From IMG/VR virus record IMGVR_UViG_3300021197_001923, positions 1 to 55,110 of that record: a DNA stretch of 55,110 bases, one strand, 5' to 3'. Made by a program: the position numbers and the translations under genes. Below are positions 18,487-26,357 of the stretch, piece after piece (position 1 is the first letter of the stretch; each line of letters starts with the position of its first letter). Source of the stretch: a virus. A model generated the notes under the pieces. That model searched no databases. It was not told the DNA's origin and saw only the letters and a program-made list of their open reading frames with translations.

Positions 18487-19776
18487 TGCCCGTGGATATT
18501 GTAGCTTCAACATTGTTTTCACCGCTACATCCCAATCGATTTTACCTGAATATCCACCGTATGTTTCATCTGGCACTGCATGACCAATAATACGTGCCGC
18601 TAAGTTTTGTTCTACTTGAGCGTTTTCAAAACGATTTGCCATGGTGGCTCGAAAGCTATGGAACGCATGGCGCTTGGTCTCGAAACCGAGTTTAGACTTG
18701 AGCCTATTAAACCGATGGCTAATGCCTTTGGTACGAGTTTTATATTTGTTGTTAGATGACTCTCCTGAAATCAAAAAGCCATCTGTGCTTGTTTGCTTTA
18801 AGCGTTCAACCATTTGTTGAATATCAGGATGGATCGGTATTTCACGCTCGCCATTATAGGTTTTTGAGTCCTCTACCACAAAACGGTCGTCTAAAACCGA
18901 GGTTACCTTCATGTTGCCGATTTCGTTTAAACGCATCCCAGTGTACATGCCCAGCTTAATAATATCGATTAAGTTTTGATCGTCCTTTTCAACAGCAGCC
19001 TCCAGCAGCATGTAGCATTCTGCTACCTCGTAGGGTTTATAAGTGACGTTCGTACTCTTTTTTCTAGCAGCTTTTGTTCGATTGACTGGGGGTAGTATAG
19101 ATGATCCCACCGCTAAATTTGTGGCCTCAGTATATTTCCCCTCACAATACGCCCAAAGTTTATTCACGTACCCAAAGTTTTTGTTCACTGTTCGGCGTGT
19201 CCACTCTGGGTAACCGTTACGACCTTGCAGCATATCATCCACCCAAATTTTGAGCTCTGACTTTTCTATCGTTTCAAAAAACGGAAAGCGCTTGCAGAAA
19301 TTACCCAGCAAAAACGTTACAGCGCCATCTTTGCCTGAAGGCACGTACCCATGCTGCGTCACCCACTCATCCACGTACTTGGTGGTAGGAGTATAGGCTT
19401 TTGTTGCCATCCCAAATGCTCGCACCTTGTCCTTCGTTTTTTCGTCCAATTCTGCGCCAGGTCGCAGGGTGTGCGCCACCGTTTCAAAGGCACTCTCGCC
19501 GCCGCCAAGTTCTTCAAATAGCCTTCTGGATTCTTCAGCAGTTGCGTCGAGGTCAACAATTTCGCCTCGCTCTTTTGCCCGTGCAGCTTTGATTAAACTT
19601 TTCCAGCGATGGACATGCGGCAGCTTTCTAATTTCAGCCTCGGCAAAGTTATGGGTCTCCAGCGTTTGGATGAACTTTCTTTTGCCAAAAGTGGCGTGTA
19701 AATCTTTCGGCACTTGCATCACAGCGTAGTAAGTTTTGAACTGTGTGATGAGATATTGCCCGTTAGCTTTAGTCAT
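18484..19776 (-). CDS. int: Tyrosine-recombinase integrase (integrase 1)
   Basis: 430-residue site-specific recombinase. The catalytic set is visible: R282 in TGMRLNEI, K305 in the beta-hairpin DSKT, H373-x-x-R376 in HSFRATMANRF, H399 in IIGHAV, and the nucleophile Tyr in TYGGYSG (Y409, alternatively Y406). Residues 1-60 form an arm-binding-type N-domain, and ~120-230 the core-binding domain. The start has GAGG 6 nt upstream. It is transcribed away from a region with two triplets of direct repeats flanking a tRNA-3'-end-like sequence, which fits integration into a host tRNA gene. The first repeat triplet lies in its promoter region, so the integrase may autoregulate. Confidence 0.95.
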   Translation of the reverse strand: MTKANGQYLITQFKTYYAVMQVPKDLHATFGKRKFIQTLETHNFAEAEIRKLPHVHRWKSLIKAARAKERGEIVDLDATAEESRRLFEELGGGESAFETVAHTLRPGAELDEKTKDKVRAFGMATKAYTPTTKYVDEWVTQHGYVPSGKDGAVTFLLGNFCKRFPFFETIEKSELKIWVDDMLQGRNGYPEWTRRTVNKNFGYVNKLWAYCEGKYTEATNLAVGSSILPPVNRTKAARKKSTNVTYKPYEVAECYMLLEAAVEKDDQNLIDIIKLGMYTGMRLNEIGNMKVTSVLDDRFVVEDSKTYNGEREIPIHPDIQQMVERLKQTSTDGFLISGESSNNKYKTRTKGISHRFNRLKSKLGFETKRHAFHSFRATMANRFENAQVEQNLAARIIGHAVPDETYGGYSGKIDWDVAVKTMLKLQYPRA

Positions 19777-19790
19777 GCATATCCTCAGTT

Positions 19791-19828
19791 TTTATACCTA
19801 GGTTTATACCTAGGTTTTTATACCTATG
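19791..19828. repeat. Arm-site repeat triplet, left
   Basis: Three direct copies of TTTATACCTAGG (starting 19791, 19803, 19817; the third ends in TATG). The spacing of 12 then 14 nt is repeated exactly in the right-hand triplet. Confidence 0.85.
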
Positions 19829-19953
19829 CAACAAAAAGACCATATTTTATTGGTTTTTTATGGACATTATGAACTTAGGGATAGCTTCCCGCTACCCGCT
19901 CCAAGATATTTTTATCCAATAAAATCAGTTACTTAAACAAACTGACTAGGATA

Positions 19954-19991
19954 ATTATACCTAGGTTTATACCTAGATATTTATACCTAGG
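19954..19991. repeat. Arm-site repeat triplet, right
   Basis: Three copies of TTTATACCTAGG (starting 19954, 19966, 19980) with the same 12/14-nt spacing as the left triplet, 163 bp away in direct orientation. The first copy begins ATTATACC and the second ends TAGA, so drift is small. Confidence 0.85.
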
Positions 19992-20008
19992 TTTTGATCT
20001 ATGCATAC

Positions 20009-20038
20009 AAAAAGGCCCCCAGAATAAACCAGGGGCCC
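20009..20038 (-). terminator. Terminator of the early leftward operon
   Basis: Read on the minus strand: stem GGCCCC / GGGGCC with a 12-nt loop, then five T. It separates the last gene of the early cluster (20067) from attP, so replication-operon transcripts do not run into the attachment site. Confidence 0.85.
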
Positions 20039-20066
20039 TCTTGTTTTGCTTCGGAATCGCAGTTTT

Positions 20067-20318
20067 TTACACGTCGAACTTAATTTGATTGCGAGTATAT
20101 GCCGACGAATAGTCGCTGGCATTGTCTGAACTCGAACCAACATAACGATGTTCAATCATTTCGGTGCTGCGAAAATCCCATGATGTAATCCCATAGTCGC
20201 CGCCGATTACGCAATCTATCGGCCCAGTTGCCTTTTTGATTGCGTCGTCTAAAGCGTTTTTAATTCGGATCGCATCTTCGAGGTATATTGTACCTTCAAA
20301 GCGATTGTTTTGAACCAT
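20067..20318 (-). CDS. Small protein of unknown function
   Basis: 83 residues. The ATG at 20318 is chosen because AAGGA lies 5-6 nt upstream. The same frame is open further up to 20477, but that part is Cys/His/Arg-rich and looks non-coding. The protein has a helical segment (YLEDAIRIKNALDDAIKKA) and a polar C-terminus with Ser/Tyr/Asp (SSSDNASDYSSAY). No family is recognised. It is separated from the nuclease gene upstream by about 530 nt containing a long hairpin, so it is probably expressed from its own promoter. It ends just before an intrinsic terminator. Confidence 0.5.
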   Translation of the reverse strand: MVQNNRFEGTIYLEDAIRIKNALDDAIKKATGPIDCVIGGDYGITSWDFRSTEMIEHRYVGSSSDNASDYSSAYTRNQIKFDV

Positions 20319-20407
20319 ATAGTTCCTTCCATGCCTTGGGTGGGAGCACCCGTTAAAGTTTGTTTTGCGTATTCGTACCGTTTTCCGCTCGCCAGCTCCT
20401 TTTTCAT

Positions 20408-20443
20408 TTGCTGGATGCAACAATGTTTCGCTGCATCCAGCAA
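20408..20443. repeat. 12-bp perfect inverted repeat in the leader of the 20067 gene
   Basis: TTGCTGGATGCA and TGCATCCAGCAA, separated by 12 nt. It can form a strong hairpin in RNA of either strand, or a binding site for a dimeric protein. There is no T-run, so it is not a typical terminator. Confidence 0.6.
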
Positions 20444-20477
20444 TCACTTTGGTCACACGTTTATCGCTCGTCAGCAT

Positions 20478-20849
20478 AGATATGAGGCCCTGAAGTAAGC
20501 CATCGCTCTACGAATGGCAGCGGGTATCTCATGCAGCCCGTTATGTTGCGCTGCGTATCAAAACATTAACCTAAAACGTTCGACCAAAAAATAGCTGGAA
20601 GGGATTTATTTTGAAATCTTTTCTCTTGACATCGGTATTCTCAACGGATCAACGTTCGCTTTTCGTTCTAAACCGCTGATTTGCTTGAAAAAAGCTGCTC
20701 CTGACAAGTTAGGACAACATGTAGTGGTGCGTGTCACTAACTGCATATATGCGGTATATGCAAAAGGTGACTCCCAATTGTAAATTTAGAAAGTTTATTT
20801 TTGCCCAAATTGAACCATTTTGCCCCGCATCGCACCGAATCGGCCCGAA
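20478..20849. other. Non-coding stretch between the PD-(D/E)XK gene and the 20067 gene
   Basis: No convincing gene was seen. It contains a TTGACA at 20637-20642 on the plus strand without a good -10, a GTAGTG...CACTAAC dyad at about 20731-20752, and a GCATATATGC palindrome. These may be leader or operator elements for the gene at 20067 or for early control. Confidence 0.4.
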
Positions 20850-21284
20850 TCACTCTGGCGGTTTTGCCAGAAGGTTGATGATCTGAATAGCTTGCTTTGA
20901 GACATCATAGAATTTTTCACCGACAGGCACCTTAACGTTTGGTATTACCTCAATGGGAGCGGCCAGCACTGTGTGACGACTAATAATTGCTGCGTGGGTC
21001 ATGCCTTGGTTTAGCACAAAAAAATGGCATGGGCGTTCTGTGAACTTTTTCTTTCGATACGGAATCCGCAGTGTGGGAAAATTGAACTCAGGCCCATGCC
21101 ATCCTAATTTCACTTCAACTTCACAGCCAAAGGATTTGCCCTTGCCTCTCACCAGCAGGTCAACGCCGAAATGGTCAGGGTTTTCGTTGCACTCATAACC
21201 CAACTGTTCCCAAAACTTTTGGGCAGTGAATTTTGCAGCATTATCGTATTGCTCGTAAACATCTCGCTCGAATTGTTTAAGCAC
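20850..21284 (-). CDS. PD-(D/E)XK nuclease-like protein
   Basis: 144 residues, GTG start at 21284 overlapping the stop of the RMF-like gene. Motifs fit a restriction-enzyme-like fold: a helical N-terminus with aromatic residues (FTAQKFWEQLGYECNEN), then DHFGVDLLV (candidate Asp) and, after a short loop, CEVEVK (the E-x-K of the active site). It could be a host-DNA-degrading nuclease or a repair nuclease. The family is not specified by the sequence. It closes the nucleotide-metabolism operon and lies downstream of ribonucleotide reductase, which fits recycling of host DNA (inference). Confidence 0.6.
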   Translation of the reverse strand: MLKQFERDVYEQYDNAAKFTAQKFWEQLGYECNENPDHFGVDLLVRGKGKSFGCEVEVKLGWHGPEFNFPTLRIPYRKKKFTERPCHFFVLNQGMTHAAIISRHTVLAAPIEVIPNVKVPVGEKFYDVSKQAIQIINLLAKPPE

Positions 21285-21447
21285 GGCGCCGCTCCTGGTT
21301 TTTCAGGTATGCGCAGTTCCAGCCTCGAATCCATTCACGGGCGTAAAATGATTGCGGCCTATATGGGCACCGATCATCGGTTAAAAAAGCGTTCCAGCCA
21401 ACTTGGTAGGGCCGCTCTGCGGGGAAAAAACGTTTCATGTACTGCAT
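21277..21447 (-). CDS. RMF/CrpP-like ribosome-modulation-factor homologue
   Basis: 56 residues encoded between ribonucleotide reductase and the nuclease, with GGGGGAG about 10 nt before the ATG. The layout matches ribosome modulation factor: G-W-x-A-F, then D-R-CPY, then R-E-W-x-R-GW and a basic C-terminus. E. coli RMF has the same G...A, CPY, R..W..GW order in 55 residues. RMF binds near the 16S 3' end and drives 100S ribosome hibernation. A phage copy could dampen host translation or alter anti-SD access, but this is inference. Its stop overlaps the next gene's GTG start by 8 nt. Confidence 0.75.
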   Translation of the reverse strand: MQYMKRFFPAERPYQVGWNAFLTDDRCPYRPQSFYAREWIRGWNCAYLKNQERRRA

Positions 21448-21477
21448 CCATATTCTCTCCCCCCATCATGGTTTGAG

Positions 21478-23160
21478 CTAGACGCCGCAGCTGCCACCTG
21501 TGCCGCTGATGTCGCAAATATCGTGAGTTTCTATTGCTTCATCAAATTCCTCGCCAAGCTTGGCCACAGCCTCGCTGTATGGGACTGATGTAAGCGGTTG
21601 GCCACCACGGGAACCGTCTGGGTAACAAGTGAAGCCACGAAGCCCGTGAGCATATTTGGCAAGGGTTTCGGCAAACTTTGGCACGGTGTCTTCGTTATTT
21701 AACTTGGTGCCCCACGCCGGCAGATTGATCGTTGAGGAAATCGACATATCAACGTAACTTTGTACATCACTTTGAAATTTCATGCGCCGTTCATAATCGC
21801 TGGCCAAATCCAAAGCGCTCTCAATTGTATCGGGAGAAGCTCCATAGCGATCAATCAGTTGCTGCGCAGCGGAATCGACAACGTATTGGTAAACCCAGCG
21901 ACTATTACCTTTCAGGTAACGCCTTTTATAAGCAACGGCAAAGATAGGCTCAACACCAGTAGAGGTACCAGCCAATATGCCAATCGAACCTGTCGGGGCG
22001 ATGGCTCGATTAGCAACAGGGCGAGTGATGCTAAAGCGATCCGCAGTTTCTTTGCTAACTTTGTCAGAAATACCTTCGTAAACCGAAAGCCAATTATGTA
22101 GTTCAGGGGTAACTTCATAGCGTGATCCTCTTTGTATAAGCCACTCGTGGATGCCCATTAAGCCCAAGCCCAAGCGACGGTTTTTCGCACGGGTCAATTC
22201 AACTTGGGGGTAAGGCAGCTTTGCTTTCATTGTTCCGCAAAGCAAAAATTTTGTGGCCAGTTCTACGACTTCCGCCATTTCGTAGATGTCTTCGATACGG
22301 CCCATGTTAATGCTGCCTAAGTTGCAAACATCACTGTCATCAGCGGACGTAATTTCCGTACAAGCGTTTCTTAACGTTTCGTTTTCTTTGTCGAAGAAAT
22401 TGAAGCTAAAACCAGGTTCGGCGGTCTTCATGGCTTGGTGGACATTCTCCAAAAATACATCGCCAACATCGCCAGTTTTGTAATAATTAAGCAGCCATTC
22501 GGTGTCATAATTCACGCTGATATTGGTCATATCTAGAGGGGCAGGAAAATTGAAATCGTGCTGCTTAATATCCCATAAGCTTTGGCCCGTATTTCCCACC
22601 ATCATAGACTGCCAATCCTTGGCGTGAAGGAAATCCAGTATATCGCCGTGCTTCCAGTTCAAGCTAGCGTAAATGGCCGATCTACGAGAACCGCCTTGCA
22701 TCACCTTCGACCCAATAGAATTGATCATCTGCATCTTTGGGATCGGGCCTGAAGCTGTGCCGCCAGTTTGATGAATTGGAGATCCAGCGGGGCGGTAAAC
22801 TGAATAATCGATGCCGATTCCGCCGCCAGTCATGAGGCAGCTTTCCGCCTTCCAACTAAGGTTTGCCCAGTCTTCACGAGTGTCTTCTTCGGCTTTCAAC
22901 AAAAAACAATTATTGAAAAATTTATTCGAGCGACCAGCGTAATAAAGATACCGGCCCCCAGGGATGAATTTCAAATCCCTTATGAACTCGTACAAGCGCT
23001 GGACATCATCCTTTTGCAAAAACTCGCTACATACATCTTCGACCAGAGTTGATGCCAAAGCATCCCAAGTCTCGGCCCCCTCATGGGCATATTTATGATT
23101 AAAAATGTCTTCAGAAAATTTGCTCCGAAACATTGGGTTGAGGTTGCTTTTAAAACTCAT
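21478..23160 (-). CDS. nrdJ: Class II (B12-dependent) ribonucleotide reductase
   Basis: 560 residues, with GAGG 6 nt before the ATG. It makes deoxyribonucleotides for phage replication. The active-site cysteine pair is C85 (NNCFLLKAEED) and C279 (CNLGSIN). The radical-site motif N265-A-C267-T-E269 matches the NxCxE of class I/II enzymes. The C-terminal redox cysteines are in CDISGTGGSCGV. There is no ATP-cone domain and no nearby small subunit, so class II with adenosylcobalamin rather than class I is inferred. The length is compact but complete. It sits in an operon with MazG-like, DUF3310 and nucleases, a classic marine-phage nucleotide-scavenging set. Confidence 0.93.
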   Translation of the reverse strand: MSFKSNLNPMFRSKFSEDIFNHKYAHEGAETWDALASTLVEDVCSEFLQKDDVQRLYEFIRDLKFIPGGRYLYYAGRSNKFFNNCFLLKAEEDTREDWANLSWKAESCLMTGGGIGIDYSVYRPAGSPIHQTGGTASGPIPKMQMINSIGSKVMQGGSRRSAIYASLNWKHGDILDFLHAKDWQSMMVGNTGQSLWDIKQHDFNFPAPLDMTNISVNYDTEWLLNYYKTGDVGDVFLENVHQAMKTAEPGFSFNFFDKENETLRNACTEITSADDSDVCNLGSINMGRIEDIYEMAEVVELATKFLLCGTMKAKLPYPQVELTRAKNRRLGLGLMGIHEWLIQRGSRYEVTPELHNWLSVYEGISDKVSKETADRFSITRPVANRAIAPTGSIGILAGTSTGVEPIFAVAYKRRYLKGNSRWVYQYVVDSAAQQLIDRYGASPDTIESALDLASDYERRMKFQSDVQSYVDMSISSTINLPAWGTKLNNEDTVPKFAETLAKYAHGLRGFTCYPDGSRGGQPLTSVPYSEAVAKLGEEFDEAIETHDICDISGTGGSCGV

Positions 23161-23167
23161 GGCAACC

Positions 23168-23593
23168 TCACGCTAAATCAGACAGATCGGGCGCTTCGTA
23201 ATTAGGCCCTTTCATAATTTTGCCGTCCTTCCGAACAATCGGATTTCCGGTATCATCCAGTTTGCTCATGTTACTTGCATGTACACGGCGGAATGCGGCA
23301 TCTAAATCCCAGCCAAATGAAGCAGCGTAGCCATAGGCAACGTAGAGCACGTCACAGAGCTCTTTTACGACCTCCTCAGATGTCTCCGCCGCACAAACTT
23401 CATCAAACTCCTCTTGCAGCAATTTTAAGCGCAATCGGTCCAGATCCGAGTTCTGGATGTAAGGGTGATCTAACGAATGCCCCATCACACGATGAAACTG
23501 TCGTACCATCTCCATTGGTGTTTTCCCGATGTAAGTATCAGGGTTACGCAGGGCGTCATTACCCTCGTCATAATATTCAAATGCCACGTCCAT
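23168..23593 (-). CDS. MazG-like nucleotide pyrophosphohydrolase
   Basis: 141 residues from the ATG at 23593 (GAGG 6 nt upstream; an in-frame ATG at 23608 lacks spacing). All-alpha NTP-PPase features: an E-E-F-D-E motif at LLQEEFDEVCAA and, downstream, KELCDVLYVAYGYA with the metal-binding E...D pair. Such enzymes hydrolyse NTPs/dNTPs, and phage versions may clean non-canonical dNTPs. It overlaps DUF3310 by 17 nt and precedes ribonucleotide reductase by 7 nt, so the three are co-translated. Confidence 0.85.
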   Translation of the reverse strand: MDVAFEYYDEGNDALRNPDTYIGKTPMEMVRQFHRVMGHSLDHPYIQNSDLDRLRLKLLQEEFDEVCAAETSEEVVKELCDVLYVAYGYAASFGWDLDAAFRRVHASNMSKLDDTGNPIVRKDGKIMKGPNYEAPDLSDLA

Positions 23594-23879
23594 TTTCGGC
23601 CTCTTCAAGTTTTTCGATTAATCGGTTGATGTACCAAGCAGCCTTTTTCAAATCCTGAACGGGGTTGTGCTTGTAGGGCCAACGCCAAAGATATTTGAGT
23701 GCATTTTGCCAAAGGTACGATTGATGTGCGGGGATCTCTGAACCTTGCACCATGGCTTCCATGGCATCGATGCATTCCAGTTTTCCGTTGCGATAATGTT
23801 GCGGCTTATCTACGGCCGCTTCCGAGCGTAGTTCCGCCAAACTTCTAGTGTCCAGCTTGGACAAATCCCACTTCGCCAT
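23577..23879 (-). CDS. DUF3310 protein
   Basis: 100 residues. The motif VDKPQHYRNGKLECIDAMEA in the middle and the KYLWRWPYKHNPVQDLKKAAWYINRLIE helix pair at the end are diagnostic for DUF3310 (SaV-like), widespread in phages and often annotated as nucleotide kinase without proof. It sits in the nucleotide-metabolism operon, immediately after the previous stop and overlapping the MazG-like gene. Confidence 0.88.
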   Translation of the reverse strand: MAKWDLSKLDTRSLAELRSEAAVDKPQHYRNGKLECIDAMEAMVQGSEIPAHQSYLWQNALKYLWRWPYKHNPVQDLKKAAWYINRLIEKLEEAENGRGI

Positions 23880-24202
23880 CAGTGAAACTTCTTTTTGATT
23901 GGCACCACTTTTTCATTGTTGGCGAACATCTCTTTAAAGTCATCGTCCCAATCAATTTCGCCCTCTTCATCCAATGCTTGACCAACGGTCATCATTATTC
24001 GATGCATGGCGCCAACAGTGCCCAACACTTCAGGGTGAAACTTCAAAACGAAGTGCAAACCGGCGAGCATATCAATCCAGCCACTGGCCGCTTCTCTATC
24101 AAAATCAGGGTGAAAATTATACGCAGTGGTGACACCCATTTCACCGTCTTCACCACAATCAATTTCAACGGCAATTTGGTTATCTTGTAGTCTGTTATCC
24201 AT
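23879..24202 (-). CDS. Conserved early protein of unknown function
   Basis: 107 residues from the ATG at 24202, which overlaps the stop of the endonuclease gene (ATGGATAA). It has a beta-rich acidic N-half (AVEIDCGEDGEMGVTTAYN), a helical middle (WIDMLAGLHFVLKF) and a basic tail (VVPIKKKFH). No motif is recognised. Tight coupling to nuclease and DUF3310 genes suggests a role in DNA replication or repair. Confidence 0.6.
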   Translation of the reverse strand: MDNRLQDNQIAVEIDCGEDGEMGVTTAYNFHPDFDREAASGWIDMLAGLHFVLKFHPEVLGTVGAMHRIMMTVGQALDEEGEIDWDDDFKEMFANNEKVVPIKKKFH

Positions 24203-24554
24203 CAGGGTCTTTCCTGCTAATAAGTTCAAAAAAGTGATCCATATCGATCACAGCTAAAGGTTTGCGGCGGTCAGCTTTTATGATGACCAGCGGCTCGGCA
24301 CCGGAGGGGCAATTTGCAACGCATTGATCCACAAATTTGTAAATGGCGATGTTTTTCAATGCCTTACATTCAATCGAATATGGAAACAGCCGGCGGGCTT
24401 GTGAGGCCATTTGGATGTCTTCACCAGACTGGCCCATTCCCGTAGAGCGCACGTCTTGGTCCGTCAGCATTGGAAACAGAGATAATATTTTGTCTCTGGC
24501 TTGCTGTTGAAGACGACGCCCCTTTGCCTTTGCAGACGAAGGTTTGATAGCCAT
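24195..24554 (-). CDS. Small PD-(D/E)XK endonuclease (Holliday-junction-resolvase-like)
   Basis: 119 residues. A basic N-terminus (KPSSAKAKGRRLQQQARDKI) is followed by SGEDI (candidate acidic residue) and, after a ~17-residue loop, YSIECKA, the E-x-K of the PD-(D/E)XK active site. A strand with a downstream basic stretch follows (PLVIIKADRRKPLAVI). Size and order resemble small phage endonucleases and resolvases that trim replication intermediates. It directly follows the Cas4/RecB-like exonuclease. Confidence 0.7.
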   Translation of the reverse strand: MAIKPSSAKAKGRRLQQQARDKILSLFPMLTDQDVRSTGMGQSGEDIQMASQARRLFPYSIECKALKNIAIYKFVDQCVANCPSGAEPLVIIKADRRKPLAVIDMDHFFELISRKDPDG

Positions 24555-25405
24555 TATTCAGGTTCCAAATACCAGTACTGCGGCGGGTTTTTAGCTGCAG
24601 AGTCTGGATGAGCTTTAAACTCAGCTGTAGGCCAACATTGCGCCTTAAAATCACAAAACTCGCAGGTTTTTCCCAAACGCTTACGACCGGTAGGCCGACC
24701 TCGCCATTTATCTTCTACAGGCTCAAAGCAGCGCTGAAACGGTGCATTGGTTGTAATAGATTTGACGTTGGTTTTTATGCGCTCTGAAATCTCTTTGCGC
24801 TCATCCACCGAAGCATCGCACTCGACCACCTTAACAGCACCGGTACTTTTACAAACAACGATCCAGCCACCAGGCTCTTGGCCCTTTGCAGAAGCATATC
24901 CATGCAGCTGTGATACATACCCAAAATCGTCATGGGCCTTTAGGAATTCATACCCTTGGCTCCATTTGTTTGAGAATGACCATGGACTAGCCGACTTTAT
25001 GTCAAAAACTCTATGATCGATGCTGATGTCGTCAGTGCCTTTGATAACAGTATCGTCGACCTGTAATTCCACCGCATCAGAACGGCTGGTCACGTTTACT
25101 TTGGCAATTTTAAGCATCAGATCCGTGATTATTTCGACGCAATCGCCGAGCAGCATGACCATGATAAAATTATACGGCTTGCGGGTGGCTGGAGCGCCTT
25201 TTGCTTGCATTTGCAGCTGACATAGAGGTTTGCCAAAATTGCTCATGCGCAAACTAAAGTTGCCGTCCCGTGGAGACAATTGCTTGCGAAGCACCCCTTT
25301 GAGTGCCTCGCCCGCTTCATCAATCCAACGATCATCGATAGTAACCTTATCGAATTGGTTGTTGGATATGTTGTCCAAAGCCAAGTGGATTTGGGGTTCA
25401 ATCAT
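24554..25405 (-). CDS. Cas4/RecB-like exonuclease with Fe-S-type cysteines
   Basis: 283 residues. The active site of a RecB/Cas4-type PD-(D/E)XK nuclease is visible: H/E-rich helix, then GTDDISIDHRVFDIKSASP (D and D-x-K), then an YVSQLHGYA (QxxxY) helix. Near the C-terminus CEFCDFKAQC, together with an upstream Cys, forms the Cys set of an iron-sulphur cluster as in AddB/Cas4. It probably acts as phage exonuclease in recombination and host DNA recycling. It overlaps the ssDNA-binding-like gene (TGATG) and the resolvase gene, so they form one operon. Confidence 0.85.
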   Translation of the reverse strand: MIEPQIHLALDNISNNQFDKVTIDDRWIDEAGEALKGVLRKQLSPRDGNFSLRMSNFGKPLCQLQMQAKGAPATRKPYNFIMVMLLGDCVEIITDLMLKIAKVNVTSRSDAVELQVDDTVIKGTDDISIDHRVFDIKSASPWSFSNKWSQGYEFLKAHDDFGYVSQLHGYASAKGQEPGGWIVVCKSTGAVKVVECDASVDERKEISERIKTNVKSITTNAPFQRCFEPVEDKWRGRPTGRKRLGKTCEFCDFKAQCWPTAEFKAHPDSAAKNPPQYWYLEPE

Positions 25406-26250
25406 CAGGCAGCGTCTACGAAGTCTGATTCAAGGTCGCCCTCAATCGCATTTAAGGCCCGCTGATCCATCTTTTGGTTTGTAAGGGCCGCATTGTAGGC
25501 GGTTGTGATGCCCTTATTTTCCGACTTTATATAATCAGCGATAGCGCCAATGCTATCCACCGTTTCCTGATCAAGCCCAAGCGGGTTACTCAAGTCCGGT
25601 TCAAAGTGAAAAGTATACCATACAACAGAGCCATTTTTGTGACGCTTAGAGGTAATTTTAGCCTGATAATCCCAAATATTACGACCCTTTGGAATTTTAC
25701 GCAAAAACTCCTCATCGAAAGGTTGGAAATTAGTGCCTTTTAGCATCAAAATTACAGGCTTATTTTCGTACAAAATCTTTTCACCAGAGGCCGTTTTGCC
25801 CTCAAAACTCACGAGGCCACGAACTTGGCGAAAGCACGTGATTCCGCTATATTTTTCACGCTTCTCAGGCGACATTTCAGCCAGCTGCGATGACTTAGGC
25901 TTACCGCAGCGTACTGTACCGGCAGTATCAATTGGCTCTTCTCCAAAATGTGAAATGATTTTGGATTTAGAAACCAACTTATTCAGCGTGTTATCATAGT
26001 GCAAATACTGAAAATGATGCGACAACGCTCTAAAAGAGACGTTTTCAGAGTATGCACCTGGGTCTTCACCTTTAATAAAAAAGTGCCCACGGGGTAGAGC
26101 ATTCCCCTGATCATCGTCGGGGGACGCATTGATCTTTAATTCGCTCATACGGCTAGCACTATTGCCACCGCTTGTTTGGCCCACTGTGGCGCCAAGTTCC
26201 TGCGCAAGTTGCGCTATGGATTTTCCATTTGTTGTAACGAGTTCTGTCAT
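25405..26250 (-). CDS. Putative single-stranded-DNA-binding protein
   Basis: 281 residues. The ATG at 26250 is chosen for AAGGA 6-8 nt upstream, over an earlier ATG at 26280. The central region is beta-rich with aromatic residues (RALSHHFQYLHYD, VVWYTFHFEP), contains two Cys (VRCGKPKSS, ITCFRQVRG), and ends in a short acidic tail (EGDLESDFVDAA), the usual partner-binding tail of phage SSBs. I cannot name a family. The assignment rests on these features and on its place at the head of the exonuclease/resolvase operon, next to DNA polymerase. It has a good promoter with an operator palindrome. Confidence 0.55.
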   Translation of the reverse strand: MTELVTTNGKSIAQLAQELGATVGQTSGGNSASRMSELKINASPDDDQGNALPRGHFFIKGEDPGAYSENVSFRALSHHFQYLHYDNTLNKLVSKSKIISHFGEEPIDTAGTVRCGKPKSSQLAEMSPEKREKYSGITCFRQVRGLVSFEGKTASGEKILYENKPVILMLKGTNFQPFDEEFLRKIPKGRNIWDYQAKITSKRHKNGSVVWYTFHFEPDLSNPLGLDQETVDSIGAIADYIKSENKGITTAYNAALTNQKMDQRALNAIEGDLESDFVDAA

Positions 26251-26299
26251 AAAATTTCCTTTGAACAGAGGTTTGGTCATGCTGTTTAGCTAGAGGTTT

Positions 26300-26328
26300 C
26301 GTATATCCGAATCTTGTACCCAAGTCAA
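26300..26328 (-). promoter_or_regulatory. Sigma70-like promoter of the SSB/exonuclease operon
   Basis: On the minus strand TTGACT (26328-26323), 17 nt, TATACG (26305-26300). The 14-bp palindrome at 26330-26343 abuts the -35 hexamer. Confidence 0.65.
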
Positions 26329-26329
26329 C

Positions 26330-26343
26330 TATAGTGCACTATA
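26330..26343. promoter_or_regulatory. Early-gene operator palindrome (site 1)
   Basis: Perfect palindrome TATAGTGCACTATA directly upstream of the -35 of the SSB/exonuclease operon promoter. One of five intergenic copies in the genome. Confidence 0.75.
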
Positions 26344-26357
26344 TATTGCACAATAAA

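Larger units (their letters stand above)
19791..19991. other. attP: Probable phage attachment site (attP)
   Basis: The core at 19886-19903 (TTCCCGCTACCCGCTCCA) reads as the T-arm/acceptor 3' end of a tRNA, best matching alphaproteobacterial tRNA-Gly by memory. No complete tRNA is present. An inverted repeat (ATTTTATTGG at 19844-19853, CCAATAAAAT at 19916-19925) brackets the core. Outside this lie two identical triplets of a 12-bp direct repeat, 57 and 50 bp from the core. This is the arrangement expected of P and P' arm-type integrase sites around an attP core. It lies directly upstream of the integrase. Confidence 0.75.

Noticed and set aside
19886-19903. A phage tRNA gene
   Set aside because: Only the 3' portion of a tRNA-like sequence is present; no 5' acceptor strand or anticodon arm upstream. 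Better explained as attP core.
20508-20540. Short 23-codon reading frame on the minus strand with Pro/Phe/Trp-rich peptide
   Set aside because: No ribosome-binding site and too short to support.
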